NCBI GenBank assembly: GCA_964439435.1 | Contig: CAYTOF010000015.1 | Span: 1-35,098 of the forward strand | Reading direction: 5' to 3' | DNA from: CAYTOF01 sp964439435 | GTDB lineage: Bacteria > Bacillota > Clostridia > Oscillospirales > QAMX01 | Length of the DNA stretch: 35,098 bases | In this document: positions 1 through 7,926 of the stretch, one piece after another | Numbering within the stretch: the stretch's first letter is position 1 | Layout of the letters: each line of letters opens with the position of its first letter | Notes under the pieces: model-generated | The model's database searches: none | The model's input: only the letters and a program-made list of their open reading frames with translations | What the model was told of the DNA's origin: nothing | Translations under genes and position numbers: made by a program

Positions 1-691
1 CCAATGCGGAGAAGTCAAAATCCCAACTGCCGTCATCCTTCTGCGTTCTGCTCACGCCGCCCACATAGAGCATGTTCTGCCTCATGCGGCGGAGCATTTT
101 GAGATATTTCTCACTGAGGGCTTCAAGCTCGGGGGTACCCGGCTCCAAATCATGATATTGCGCCACCTTGCCGACACTGTAACCGTTGATTATCTTCAAA
201 TTTTCAATCGTCGGAATCTGCGCCGCGTATATCTTCATCTCGGTTTCGATTTTTACCGTTTCTTCACCTATCTGCACTTCAAAACCGCCGCGATAGGTGC
301 CCGGAACGGCATCTGTTGCGGTTTTCACTGCCACATAGAGACCCGCTGTGCCTCCATGGGGTGAGAGCTCTTTGCCTAGCGGTTTTGCGCAATCATAAAC
401 GTAAAACGCCGCATCCCTTGTCGGGATATACGGGCTTTTCGATCCCGGTGTTTCGCGAATTTCCTCCACATAGGCCGGCACCAGTTCGTAGTACTCAATG
501 TCGAAGCCCGACAGTTCCCCATATGAAACCACGCTGACGGGTGCACTTTCTGCGATATCCCACAGAAGAACTTGGAAAGAACAGTAGCTGTTGCGCGCAC
601 CGAAAATACTCGCGCAGTCGCTCCCGCTATTGTAGGATTTCACATCCGGATAGGCCCACTCCGTGCCGTTGATCACTGTAAAGTTCAACAT
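1..691 (-). CDS. GH123-like glycoside hydrolase, copy B (partial, N-terminal part)
   Basis: This frame stays open from an ATG at 691 to the window edge, giving about 230 residues; the catalytic half lies outside. A GAGGTG ribosome site sits a few bases before the ATG. The protein aligns without gaps to the N-terminal 230 residues of the gene at 765-2321, with about nine in ten residues the same, so the two are a recent tandem duplication. The visible part is the non-catalytic beta-rich N-terminal region plus the start of the TIM barrel (ending near the SWDFDFSAL stretch). It is the last visible gene of the operon that begins with galE. By homology to its neighbour it is a candidate beta-N-acetylgalactosaminidase (GH123, formerly DUF4091), but the catalytic Asp-Glu pair cannot be checked here. 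Confidence 0.85.
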   Translation of the reverse strand, partial: MLNFTVINGTEWAYPDVKSYNSGSDCASIFGARNSYCSFQVLLWDIAESAPVSVVSYGELSGFDIEYYELVPAYVEEIRETPGSKSPYIPTRDAAFYVYDCAKPLGKELSPHGGTAGLYVAVKTATDAVPGTYRGGFEVQIGEETVKIETEMKIYAAQIPTIENLKIINGYSVGKVAQYHDLEPGTPELEALSEKYLKMLRRMRQNMLYVGGVSRTQKDDGSWDFDFSAL

Positions 692-764
692 ACTCACCTC
701 TCTGTTCTAAAGCTTACTTTTATGTTGTATTTCAAGTTGATTTGGTCTGCCTTTTCGCGCCGGT

Positions 765-2321
765 TTACACCGACGCCGCCTCAAGCAGAGTGGCCCTTAT
801 TTTTTCGAATTTTACGGGATCGTATTCCACATCGTTAAAGGCTTTAAAGCCCATCTTGCAGATTTCATCCGCTTTTTCTTTATCCTTCAAGGAGACTGCC
901 CTCAAGAGCTCATAGTCTTCAACGCTCTGCCTCTGAGCCTCAAGCCTCATTGCCATCCACGGCTCGCCGTCTCCGGGATAGATTATGTGTGTGTCCCCCG
1001 GAGGCAGGGTGCAGATATTGTCGGCATTGCGATGCTCGGGGCAATTTTGTTTGAATGGATCTTGCCCCGGTTGATACACATTGGCCGCCCAGTGCAGGTA
1101 TCCCCCCAAGTTATAAAGATAGTTACCCCAAAACAGATACCTGGTAGACAGCAAGGGGTAGTCCATAAAGCGGTTGATGTAGTCACCTTCTCTTGGGACA
1201 CAGCACACATAGTGCCAGATCTCGTCGTTACCCAACCTAAAGCTCTCAAATTTGTCCTTGTGTTTTTCGTACTCCGCATTCAGCGGCACCCATACATCCA
1301 GGGCACCGTGAACAGCGGTATAGGAAAGAGCGTCAATCAACCTGATTTTAGGCGCCAGCTTGCGCACAAGACCGCACAGCGCACGAAACTCGGTGGCATT
1401 GGCATCATTGGGCTCGTCAGCCACACCCATATAAAACATGTCTACCCAGTTCTTTTTCTCCAAAAAAGCCTGCAAAGCCGGCAGATAATCCGCAAGATAG
1501 CGATATGCCTTATAGCTCATGGCCGGCATACCCGCCACCATTATTGTGGATTCTTTCCAGCTTTTGCGTCCACCGATGCTGGACATGTTGAAGTGCTTAT
1601 ATCCAAGGCCGATGTAGTATTCCACAGACTTTTCCAATGCGGAGAAGTCAAAATCCCAACTGCCGTCATCCTTCTGCGTTCTGCTCACCCCGCCCACATA
1701 GAGCATGTTCTGCCTCATGCGACGGAGCATTTTGAGGTACTTCTCACTGAGGGCTTCAAGTTCGGAGGAACCCGGCTCCAAGCCATGATACTGCGCCACC
1801 TTGCCGACACTGTAACCGTTGATTATCTTCAGATTTTCCTGTGTGGGTATGCTCGCCGCATATATTTTCATTTCGGTTTCGATTTTGACTGTTTTTTCCC
1901 CTATTTGCACTTCAAAACCGCCGCGATAGGTGCCCGGATCGACATCCGTTGCGGTTTTCACAGCCACGTAGAGCCCTGCTGTGCCTTCATGGGGAGAGAG
2001 CTCTTTGCCCAGCGGTTTGACACAGTCATAAACGTAAAACGCCGCATCTCTTGTCGGGATATACGGACTTTTTCCTTCCGGGGTTTTGAGGATTTTCTCC
2101 ACATAGGCCGATACCAGTTCGTAGTATTCAATGTCGAAGCCCGACAACTCCCCATATGGAGCCACGCTGACGGGTGCACTTTCTGCGATATCCCACAGGA
2201 GAACCTGGAAAGAACAGTAGCTGTTGCGCGCTCCGAAAACACTTGCGCGGTCGCTCCCGCTTTTGTAGGATTTTACATCCGGATAGGTCCACTCCGTACC
2301 GTTGATCACTGTAAAGTTCAA
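765..2321 (-). CDS. GH123-like glycoside hydrolase (DUF4091 family), copy A
   Basis: A 518-residue protein, probably cytoplasmic since no signal peptide is visible. The C-terminal half has features of the GH123 catalytic domain (formerly DUF4091): an adjacent Asp-Glu pair in the GVADEPND stretch (about residues 302-303), which fits the catalytic pair of GH123 enzymes, and a Trp/Tyr-rich stretch ending in GGYLHWAANVY near residue 410. GH123 enzymes release beta-linked N-acetylgalactosamine by substrate-assisted catalysis; activity here is inferred. The start is unusual: copy B begins ATG-TTG-AAC, while this copy lacks that ATG. The GTG at 2330 lies inside the AGAGGTG ribosome site, so the TTG at 2321, six bases after that site, is the likelier start. 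It lies 149 nt after the esterase gene and 73 nt before copy B. Confidence 0.85.
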   Translation of the reverse strand: MNFTVINGTEWTYPDVKSYKSGSDRASVFGARNSYCSFQVLLWDIAESAPVSVAPYGELSGFDIEYYELVSAYVEKILKTPEGKSPYIPTRDAAFYVYDCVKPLGKELSPHEGTAGLYVAVKTATDVDPGTYRGGFEVQIGEKTVKIETEMKIYAASIPTQENLKIINGYSVGKVAQYHGLEPGSSELEALSEKYLKMLRRMRQNMLYVGGVSRTQKDDGSWDFDFSALEKSVEYYIGLGYKHFNMSSIGGRKSWKESTIMVAGMPAMSYKAYRYLADYLPALQAFLEKKNWVDMFYMGVADEPNDANATEFRALCGLVRKLAPKIRLIDALSYTAVHGALDVWVPLNAEYEKHKDKFESFRLGNDEIWHYVCCVPREGDYINRFMDYPLLSTRYLFWGNYLYNLGGYLHWAANVYQPGQDPFKQNCPEHRNADNICTLPPGDTHIIYPGDGEPWMAMRLEAQRQSVEDYELLRAVSLKDKEKADEICKMGFKAFNDVEYDPVKFEKIRATLLEAASV

Positions 2322-2429
2322 ATCAATCACCTCTTTAAAATATGCTGCACAATAAATCTCTACTTGTTAAGGGATTTTGCAAATCCACACTCTATGCTAT
2401 CTCATATCGGAAATGTTTTGTGAGTGCAC

Positions 2430-2458
2430 ATTAAAACTGCCCTATATCATATGTGCAA
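2430..2458 (-). promoter_or_regulatory. Possible internal promoter before the GH123 genes
   Basis: On the minus strand TTGCAC (2453-2458) and TTTAAT (2430-2435) are 17 nt apart, in the 149-nt gap between the esterase and GH123 copy A. The match is modest. A 6+3+6 inverted repeat lies downstream at 2372-2386. Confidence 0.3.
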
Positions 2459-2470
2459 AATTTGGATATC

Positions 2471-3238
2471 TCAATTATCCGGGAATACGGCTTTATAATA
2501 TGCCAATCCAAGCTTTAACAGGGATTCCGCCGAAAAGTGAATGGGATCTCCATTGCCGATAGCTTGGTCGTTTGAATCCAAGCCATCTGTTTCAATGAAT
2601 ACTCCGCCCTTTTCCAAGCAGACATCACGCATGGCGCGTACCACCGGTTCGCATATCTTTTCGCAGGTGCCCTTCCAGTGCTGCACAAAATCCGCTGCGA
2701 CAAAGGGCAAATCAGACTCGGTGACTTCCCTGACAGCATCCACAAATCCCGCAAGGTTTTCACGGTGTACCTCATAGGTTGCATTTGATATGGCATCTGT
2801 TTCACCTTGGTGCCATAGCAAGCCAACAACTCTGTTTTCAGGGTGCATCTCCATGGCCTTTTTCAGCATTTTCATCATGTTGATAAAAAGGGCGCCTTTT
2901 TTATCCCAAGTGCGGTCGAGATGACCCGATAAAAACCCGGTGCCACCCAGGGCAGTGCGCAAAATCAGAACACGTCTGCCCTCTTCCAGGCGTCCGTCTC
3001 TCACATATTGCCGTGCGAAAAACAGTGGAAATTCGCCAATTCGGTCGTCTCCGGCGGGTCTTTCTTTGGCCACCGTTATTTTGTATTCGTCCGAATCCTC
3101 ATAAACGCCTCCGTTCATGTGCAGAATGCGCTCGTCCTCCCGAAACGGATCGGTCGTCGGCCCCAGTCCGCAGCCCTCCGCATTTGATTGTCCCGCCTGT
3201 ATCACAATGTCAAACGGGCCTTTGAACTCATTATCCAT
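2471..3238 (-). CDS. SASA/CE6-type carbohydrate esterase (sialate O-acetylesterase-like)
   Basis: A 255-residue protein with all sequence blocks of the SASA (DUF303) / carbohydrate esterase 6 group. These are GQSN at residues 16-19 with the nucleophile Ser18, WHQGETD at 142-148, and DPIHF at 231-235, supplying the probable Asp231 and His234 of the triad. Family members remove O-acetyl groups from sugars such as acetylated xylan or sialic acids. No signal peptide is seen, so it probably acts inside the cell on imported sugars. The ATG at 3238 follows an AGGAGA ribosome site. Its place between the PHP protein and the GH123 genes, in an operon with galE and galT, suggests it deacetylates GalNAc- or Gal-containing glycans. 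The exact substrate cannot be read from sequence. Confidence 0.85.
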   Translation of the reverse strand: MDNEFKGPFDIVIQAGQSNAEGCGLGPTTDPFREDERILHMNGGVYEDSDEYKITVAKERPAGDDRIGEFPLFFARQYVRDGRLEEGRRVLILRTALGGTGFLSGHLDRTWDKKGALFINMMKMLKKAMEMHPENRVVGLLWHQGETDAISNATYEVHRENLAGFVDAVREVTESDLPFVAADFVQHWKGTCEKICEPVVRAMRDVCLEKGGVFIETDGLDSNDQAIGNGDPIHFSAESLLKLGLAYYKAVFPDN

Positions 3239-3282
3239 ACTGAACTCTCCTAAAATTTTTATTTAAATTCGAAAAACAGATC

Positions 3283-3312
3283 TTTATAAATTTTTCTATT
3301 ATCTAAAGGCAA
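3283..3312 (-). promoter_or_regulatory. Possible promoter before the esterase gene
   Basis: Minus-strand TTGCCT (3307-3312) and TATAAA (3283-3288) are 18 nt apart in the 92-nt gap after the PHP gene. The region is AT-rich, so the match could be chance. Confidence 0.3.
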
Positions 3313-3330
3313 AGAGCTGCATTGTTTTTT

Positions 3331-5211
3331 TCAAATAGACATCGGGTTTGTCCAGGCAAATGTGTCATCCACTCCATAAACCGTGGCTCTTACCATTGTT
3401 CCGGACCTTGGCCTGTAGCACGCTCCATGGATAGGCATCTCTTGGGAGGTAAAAGCCTTTCCGCCGCCATCTGCTTGCCTGAAAACAATTTTTCTCGCCG
3501 CGGAGCAACTTATATGGAGATAGCCGTCGTCATCCAGATAAAAATCCTCTATCTGCGGTCCGTTGGAGGAATAAAAACATCCGCGCCTCAGTGCGTCCGT
3601 CACAGCTGTCCGCGTCAAATCTTCTGCGCTCACCACGACCCAACCGCCCAGGGCACTGGCTCTGGTGTGTGTGTCGTCTGTGGCGGTGGCATATATGGGC
3701 ATGTTGTTTCGCAGACAATACTCATAATAAGGAGTGGAATAGCCATTTGCCCTGCCATGCTCACAGCCGTGATTGTAGATCTCCATGGCAAATATATCCC
3801 TATAACCATAGACATCGTATTCCAAATTGACAGACCAATTTGGGTGGTTCAGCATGACGAGGTTTTTATGGCTTGTCAAAAAGTCTATCATCTCCTGGAC
3901 ATGGGCCCGCAGAGGTTTTTCCGTCCAGCTCTCGTCCCATTTTGTCCTTTCCCAAATATAACCGTCGGGCAGTGCATCGGGCTCGTCCACCTCACCGCAC
4001 AGAATACCATTTACATGGTAGGTGTATTGCCTGTTGGAGGGCGTGTTGTCGTTGTCAAAGTTACCGCACCAGAGATCAAGCTCAACTCCTCCCAAGGTTA
4101 TAAAGCCCTCACGGTCATATCTGTCGGTATTTGTATATCGGTGGTGATCGCTGATTGAGACGAACTGATATCCGTTTTGCGCGTACTTGGCGCACAGCTC
4201 CTCTGAGCTCATATGCCCGTCTGAGTTTGTGGTGTGGGCGTGCAGATTGCCTTTGTATCTGTTTTTACCGTTGCGCAGGGGGTATCTGTTGGCAAGAAAT
4301 TGTTCGTTTCCTGTCTTGATGTGTAAAGACGCCTTTGGAGTTAGCCTCTCTTTTTCCGGGACTGTTACCTCGCCCGAAGTTCCGTCCCCGCTCGGATAGG
4401 GCCACTCCATAAATATCGGATTCGTCCTTGCGGTTTTTCCGTCTCTTTGTATGCATTCCACTCGCACATATTTGGATTTCGGATCATAGGTGAACTCGGC
4501 ATATTCAAGTGAGTCTTTGCCGTCGCGGGATTTGGCGACAAGCCCGCGGTGGTCGTATTGAACAAAGCGTATCTTATAGCAGGGCGAGCAGGATATAGCT
4601 ATCTTGCCGTCTTTTTCAAAAAACTTGTGAATCGTCGGCCCGGATGTAGAGTAAAAACTCCCCTCTTTTATGGCTGTCAGGATTGATTTTTCTTTCAATT
4701 CATCCGCACTTACCATTATCCATGCCTTGGCTATACCACAAAGGGACGTCTCCCCATCACTTGCAACACCCCAGACCTTATGTCCGTGTCTGAGCAGATG
4801 ATCCCATATATATGTTGCCTCACCGCTGCCGTTTTCAAAATCAGCCGAGGCATTGTAGACCTCAACGGCATCAACGCTTTCGATGCCTGCAACAGTCTCC
4901 GCCAGAGCCCCGTCACAGAGATTGTAGTCGGGTTTGGAGATAAAAGATATGCTCAGGTCACCATCCACGGACAAAATACAGGCAAGCTCCTGTTTCGGAG
5001 CGGCTTTACTCAAATCGACGCTCTTTTCCGTGCCTCTGAGCACCAGCATACTTTCACAGCTTTTATCAATGTCAATCCCGCTTATAAAATCATAGCAGAA
5101 TCCCGTGTATGCCTCAAAGAGCTTCTCTGCGCTTAGCCCTGAGTTTTGAACATTTAGCGCTCCTCTGAACCATTTCTTTCCGGTGAATGGATTTGGATTG
5201 AATGTTTTCAT
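3331..5211 (-). CDS. Large PHP-domain protein with a degenerate second PHP-like half
   Basis: A 626-residue protein. The C-terminal half (about 315-626) is a PHP metal-dependent phosphoesterase-like domain: NLHAHTTNSDG (His324, His326, Asp331), SDHH (355-357), Glu377, LNHPNW (His456) and TDDTH (His515). The N-terminal half repeats the same layout: KWFRGALNVQ matches RYKGNLHAHT, WGVASDGET matches YATATDDTH, and both halves carry a (S)ADEL/EDL, GxFYS(S/T)xGP, then a beta-rich tail. In the N-terminal half the metal-binding His residues are gone, so it is probably non-catalytic. The ATG overlaps the galT stop by 4 nt (ATGA), so the two are translationally coupled. PHP proteins of this type are often found beside sugar-use genes; the substrate is unknown. 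No signal peptide is seen. Confidence 0.8.
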   Translation of the reverse strand: MKTFNPNPFTGKKWFRGALNVQNSGLSAEKLFEAYTGFCYDFISGIDIDKSCESMLVLRGTEKSVDLSKAAPKQELACILSVDGDLSISFISKPDYNLCDGALAETVAGIESVDAVEVYNASADFENGSGEATYIWDHLLRHGHKVWGVASDGETSLCGIAKAWIMVSADELKEKSILTAIKEGSFYSTSGPTIHKFFEKDGKIAISCSPCYKIRFVQYDHRGLVAKSRDGKDSLEYAEFTYDPKSKYVRVECIQRDGKTARTNPIFMEWPYPSGDGTSGEVTVPEKERLTPKASLHIKTGNEQFLANRYPLRNGKNRYKGNLHAHTTNSDGHMSSEELCAKYAQNGYQFVSISDHHRYTNTDRYDREGFITLGGVELDLWCGNFDNDNTPSNRQYTYHVNGILCGEVDEPDALPDGYIWERTKWDESWTEKPLRAHVQEMIDFLTSHKNLVMLNHPNWSVNLEYDVYGYRDIFAMEIYNHGCEHGRANGYSTPYYEYCLRNNMPIYATATDDTHTRASALGGWVVVSAEDLTRTAVTDALRRGCFYSSNGPQIEDFYLDDDGYLHISCSAARKIVFRQADGGGKAFTSQEMPIHGACYRPRSGTMVRATVYGVDDTFAWTNPMSI

Positions 5212-6749
5212 ACAGTCTCCTTCTCTTTTCGATAAAGTGCGTTTAAAAAGCGTTTAAAGGCCAGCTCTCCCACAGCATCATGCTTAAATACCCCTGCATC
5301 CTCCAGACACAGCACAAAGATCTCTCCGATTTCATCGCGGAGAAAATCCTTTGCATCCATGGTCTTTGCGTTGAATTTTGCGACAAGTTCTTCGTACCAC
5401 TCCGTATGCAGGGAGAGAGCATTGTCCTCATAAAATGCCTGCGGTTCTTCTTCCAGGCAATGAGCGATTTTTCCCATCGCAGACTTTAATCGCGGAGGCA
5501 AAACCGCAAGCCCCATCACCTCTATGAGCCCTATGTTTTCTTTTTTTATGTGATGTCGCTTGGTTGCCGGATGGAAAATGCCATAGGGATTCTCTTTATC
5601 TGTCCTGTTGTTGCGCAAGACCAAGTCCAGCTCGAACAGCCCTCCTTTTATCCTGGCAATCGGTGTGATGGTGTTGTGGGGTACTTCACCGGAGCTTGCG
5701 ATAATATCCGCTTTTTCATCGGAATAGCCTTCCCAAAACTCCAATATCCCCTCAGAGAGTGCAATCAACTCCTCTTTTGAGGAAGAGCGCAACCTCAATG
5801 TGGTCATCGGCCACTCCACTGCACTGATGCTGACATCTTCAAAACCCTCCAAGGAATCAAGTATTATCTCCCTTGCGCATTCGATGGGAAATGTAAAACG
5901 CCCGCCTTGGAAGTGCTCATGGGACAGTATTGACCCGCCCACTATGGGAAGGCCTGCATTGGAGCCGATAAAATAATGCGGGAAGAGCTCCAGAAAGGCA
6001 AACAATTTGCCAAATGTGGCCTTTTGTATGCGCATGGGGACATGGTCTCTTGACAGGGCGATGCAGTGTTCGTTGTAATACACATAGGGTGAGTATTGAA
6101 AATACCACTGCTCTCCGTCTATGTCGATGGGGATAATCCTGTGTGTTCCTCGAGCGGGAGAAGAGGGCGAACCTCGATAACCTTCGTTTTCAAGACAGAG
6201 CACGCAGGTTGGATATTGGTTTTCCTCCTGTTCCAGCGCCAGCATGATGTCTTTTGGGTCTTTTTCAGGTTTGGCAAGGTTGATTGTTATGTGAATATCA
6301 CCGTATCGAGAGCTATATACCCAGTTGATATTCCTGTCTATTCTGTCCTTTTTTATATAATCGGTATCATGCGAAAATTTATAAAACCAATCGGTCGCCT
6401 CATGGGGCGAAACCGCATATCTTTTTTCGAACTCCGCAATGACAAAAGAGGGTCGAGGAGTGAGCGCAGACATCAGCTCTGTTTCGAAAATCTCCCTTGT
6501 TGCAGTGGTGTCGGGGTTTAGAACACCGCTCTCCGCCGCTATGTTCAAAAGCTCTTCAAGTATCGAGGTGGGGGTGCTTGGCGTGTCCTTGTTCGTCTCT
6601 CCCGCTTCATACTCGGATATACCCATGATGGCCAGCAGCCGATTTATCGCATAAACACTGTCAGAGGGCTCTATCAGGTTTCTGTTCAGGGCATATTTCA
6701 CCAGGTGCCTTATCTTCGCACAAGCTCTTTTTCGCATGCTTTTATTCAT
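5208..6749 (-). CDS. galT: UDP-glucose-hexose-1-phosphate uridylyltransferase, class II
   Basis: A 513-residue protein of the class II GalT type found in Bacillota, which is unrelated in length to the ~350-residue E. coli type. The active-site block reads GLPIVGGSILSHEHFQGG, with His-Glu-His at about 277-279; the second His would carry the uridylyl group. It exchanges UMP between UDP-glucose and galactose 1-phosphate, a Leloir pathway step in the cytoplasm. An open frame extends 13 codons further upstream, but the ATG at 6749 overlaps the last base of the galE stop (TGATG) and begins MNKSMRKRA, so it is preferred. The end overlaps the PHP gene start by 4 nt. The galE-galT-PHP order with overlaps shows one transcript. 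Confidence 0.93.
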   Translation of the reverse strand: MNKSMRKRACAKIRHLVKYALNRNLIEPSDSVYAINRLLAIMGISEYEAGETNKDTPSTPTSILEELLNIAAESGVLNPDTTATREIFETELMSALTPRPSFVIAEFEKRYAVSPHEATDWFYKFSHDTDYIKKDRIDRNINWVYSSRYGDIHITINLAKPEKDPKDIMLALEQEENQYPTCVLCLENEGYRGSPSSPARGTHRIIPIDIDGEQWYFQYSPYVYYNEHCIALSRDHVPMRIQKATFGKLFAFLELFPHYFIGSNAGLPIVGGSILSHEHFQGGRFTFPIECAREIILDSLEGFEDVSISAVEWPMTTLRLRSSSKEELIALSEGILEFWEGYSDEKADIIASSGEVPHNTITPIARIKGGLFELDLVLRNNRTDKENPYGIFHPATKRHHIKKENIGLIEVMGLAVLPPRLKSAMGKIAHCLEEEPQAFYEDNALSLHTEWYEELVAKFNAKTMDAKDFLRDEIGEIFVLCLEDAGVFKHDAVGELAFKRFLNALYRKEKETV

Positions 6750-7738
6750 CACAGTTCCCCATATCCCTTCGGGTGGGACAGATGCCATCTCCAGGCATCT
6801 TCCACTATCTCACGCACATCAGTTGTCAAAGGCATCCATCCCAGGAGTTCCTTTGCTCTCTGCGCGCCGGCGACAAGCCTTGCCGGGTCTCCGGGTCTGC
6901 GAGGTGCAATTCTGACGGGAATATCGCGCCCCGTCACCTCTTTGGCGGCGTTATAAATCTCCAAAACAGAATACCCTTCCGATGTTCCAAGATTGAAGAT
7001 GTCGCTTCCCTTATTGGCTCTTAAGCGCTCAAGCGCTTTTTTATGGGCATCGCACAGGTCGGACACATGTATATAATCGCGTATGCATGTCCCATCTTGG
7101 GTGGGATAGTCATCTCCATATATATCAAGTCTCTCTCTCTTGCCCAGAGCCACACCGAGTACAATAGGGATCAGATGGGTTTCGGGGTTGTGGTCTTCGC
7201 CGATATCCCCTGCCCTATCCGCTCCGGCCACATTGAAATAGCGGAGAGAAATATAGTCTATGCCATAGGCTCCTTTGCACCAACGCATCATCTTCTCTAT
7301 CATCAATTTGGACTCACCATATGCGCTTTCTGGGACGGTTGGCGTGTTTTCGGTGATAAGCTCCTCAAAGACATCACCATACACCGCGGCGGAAGATGAG
7401 AACACGATCTTTTTGACTCCCACCTGTGCCATTGCCGAGAGCAATATGCATGTCCCATTGACATTGTTGTCAAAATATTTAAGCGGATTTATCATGCTTT
7501 CACCGACAAGCGAACTTGCGGCAAAGTGAATGATAGCATCCGCCTTTGTTTTCTGTAGTGTTTCTATTAAAAAATCTCTGTCTCTGATATCCCCTTCAAA
7601 AAAATGCGCATCTTGAGCAATCGCCGCCGCATGTCCTGTGGATAAATTGTCTATCACGGCGACTTCCTCTCCAGCATTTAGCAGCATGCGCACACAATGG
7701 CTGCCTATATATCCCGCTCCGCCGGTCACCAAAACCAT
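6749..7738 (-). CDS. galE: UDP-glucose 4-epimerase
   Basis: A 329-residue short-chain dehydrogenase-fold enzyme. The NAD-binding GGAGYIG lies at residues 6-12, the catalytic Ser in SSSAAVYG (about 116), and the YxxxK pair at Tyr140/Lys144 in AYGESK. Length and the opening MVLVTGGAGYIGSH are typical for GalE. It interconverts UDP-Glc and UDP-Gal, and in many bacteria also UDP-GlcNAc and UDP-GalNAc. An AAGGGG ribosome site precedes the ATG. It is first in the operon, behind a strong sigma-A promoter, and overlaps galT by 1 nt. Together with the GH123 genes downstream, a role in galactose/GalNAc metabolism is likely. Confidence 0.95.
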   Translation of the reverse strand: MVLVTGGAGYIGSHCVRMLLNAGEEVAVIDNLSTGHAAAIAQDAHFFEGDIRDRDFLIETLQKTKADAIIHFAASSLVGESMINPLKYFDNNVNGTCILLSAMAQVGVKKIVFSSSAAVYGDVFEELITENTPTVPESAYGESKLMIEKMMRWCKGAYGIDYISLRYFNVAGADRAGDIGEDHNPETHLIPIVLGVALGKRERLDIYGDDYPTQDGTCIRDYIHVSDLCDAHKKALERLRANKGSDIFNLGTSEGYSVLEIYNAAKEVTGRDIPVRIAPRRPGDPARLVAGAQRAKELLGWMPLTTDVREIVEDAWRWHLSHPKGYGEL

Positions 7739-7790
7739 TTTTTTGTCCCCTTCATCAGAAATGAGTTCGTACTTTTCCTATCACACAATC

Positions 7791-7819
7791 ATTATAATGC
7801 TTTCACGGACTGTTTTCAA
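7791..7819 (-). promoter_or_regulatory. Sigma-A promoter of the galE operon
   Basis: Minus-strand TTGAAA (7814-7819), a 17-nt spacer, and TATAAT (7791-7796). The predicted start of transcription is about 45 nt before the galE ATG. It faces away from the promoter at 7865-7894. Confidence 0.8.
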
Positions 7820-7864
7820 GGCTTTGCACCGTTAAACAGCGAGATCATTCACCTACAAGCTCAC

Positions 7865-7894
7865 TTGAGCACAGGTCTTTTATCGTGGTATAAT
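7865..7894 (+). promoter_or_regulatory. Sigma-A promoter of the membrane protein gene
   Basis: TTGAGC (7865-7870), an 18-nt spacer and TATAAT (7889-7894), with a TG dinucleotide one base before the -10 box (extended -10). The gene start at 7927 is about 27 nt downstream of the likely transcript start. Confidence 0.75.
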
Positions 7895-7926
7895 GGTCTC
7901 ATAAATAAGATTTTGTGGTGGTGCAG

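Noticed and set aside
987..2423. A 478-codon open frame on the plus strand
   Set aside because: It is antisense to GH123 copy A, has no ribosome site, and its protein has no family features; copy A has clear motifs and homology to copy B.
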